Origin: Pisolithus tinctorius | Lineage: Eukaryota > Basidiomycota > Agaricomycetes > Boletales > Pisolithaceae | Length of the DNA: 64,000 bases | NCBI GenBank assembly: GCA_024663395.1 | Contig: JANFAH010000003.1 | Location: 3,658,001-3,722,000 of the forward strand | Reading direction: 5' to 3' | Shown: positions 63,807 to 64,000 of the stretch, in pieces | How the letters are laid out: each line of letters starts with the position of its first letter | Position numbering within the stretch: position 1 is the first letter of the stretch | Notes under the pieces: model-generated | Told to the model about the DNA's origin: nothing | The model's input: the letters and a program-made list of their open reading frames with translations, nothing else | Databases searched by the model: none | Made by a program: the position numbers and the translations under genes

Positions 63807-64000
63807 CTATCTGTCCTTTCCAGTATCCACAGTTTGTCCATCGCACTATTCCCCCGTACCCTCTTCTCCCACGATACCCATACCTCTTTCTGCGGCCTCG
63901 CCCACCTCCCCACGGCTTCTTCTACTACACTCGTTCCTTCTCCCATGCTGACTGGGGACAGTCAGCGTTCAAAGTCCCCTGCAGGGGTGACCAGCATACC
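63807..64000 (+). other. C1 3' untranslated region, incomplete
   Basis: Pyrimidine-rich sequence after the pol stop; no purine tract or LTR start is seen before the window ends, though GGGGACAGTCAGCG near 63955 shows the internal region continues. Confidence 0.5.

Larger units (their letters stand above)
56686..64000 (+). mobile_element. Non-chromodomain Ty3/gypsy element C1, 3' end outside window
   Basis: 5' LTR, tRNA-type primer site, gag with knuckle, protease, RT, RNase H, integrase without chromodomain. CpG-rich and mostly open, with several frameshifts and TGAs. Inserted in copia L. The 3' LTR is not reached by 64000. Related copies: C2, C3, C4, M. Confidence 0.9.

Overview
This 64 kb window is almost entirely nested transposable elements from a fungal genome, most likely an Agaricomycete basidiomycete. 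The support is the element types (chromodomain Ty3/gypsy elements, a non-chromodomain gypsy clade, one Ty1/copia, several DD34E Tc1-like transposons), two very short spliceosomal introns (50 and 77 nt), and strong CpG to TpG/CpA decay in older copies. I see no rRNA, tRNA or CRISPR. Only one candidate host gene is visible, and it is disrupted. All boundaries and counts were read by eye.

Layout. 1-18279: an old gypsy, H, split by gypsy B1 (1644-16648, TSD CTATG, minus strand). B1 is itself split in its 3' LTR by a very young gypsy, A (2269-9109, TSD AGAAG, identical 451-bp LTRs). B1 carries an intact antisense two-exon gene (9397-10667) between pol and its 3' LTR. 18308-21614: decayed B2 (plus strand) hit by Tc1-like G1 and G2. 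21615-26710: decayed gypsy C2 containing a B solo LTR (B3) that contains repeat F1, plus Tc1-like G5. 26711-26935: five 45-bp repeats. 27177-38520: gene P (minus strand), interrupted by gypsy J (27335-37907, 157-bp LTRs, TSD CTGT). J contains F2 (with a D solo LTR), LTR I (with C solo LTR C3) and Tc1 fragment G3. 39441-49816: C fragment, then repeat F4 split by gypsy E (40466-49482, TSD TGCTG). E carries F5 and F3. 49817-51055: D-family gag and LTR. 51056-52128: gypsy M remnant. 52400-52790: LTR fragment N. About 52755-56685: copia L, split by a palindromic Tc1 element G4 that carries solo LTR K. 56686-64000: gypsy C1, running off the window end.

The gypsy elements form two functional groups. 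A, B, D and E have 5-bp target duplications. In each, a 10-11 nt motif lying two bases past the 5' LTR is exactly complementary to a motif about 31-33 nt below a TATA box inside the LTR. That is the arrangement expected for Tf1/sushi-type self-priming. C and J have 4-bp duplications and a TGG-starting, tRNA-type primer site. Solo LTR Q and repeat F share the 4-bp duplication.

Decay is almost purely CpG-directed. The two B1 LTRs differ at about 34 sites, all CpG. Nearly every in-frame stop in gag/pol is a TGA explicable as CGA>TGA. The most interesting items are the antisense Zn2Cys6-like gene in B1, zinc-knuckle extensions after the chromodomain in A and E, the self-priming geometry, repeat F with an ORF upstream of its TATA box, and gene P whose frame and intron can be followed across the J insertion.
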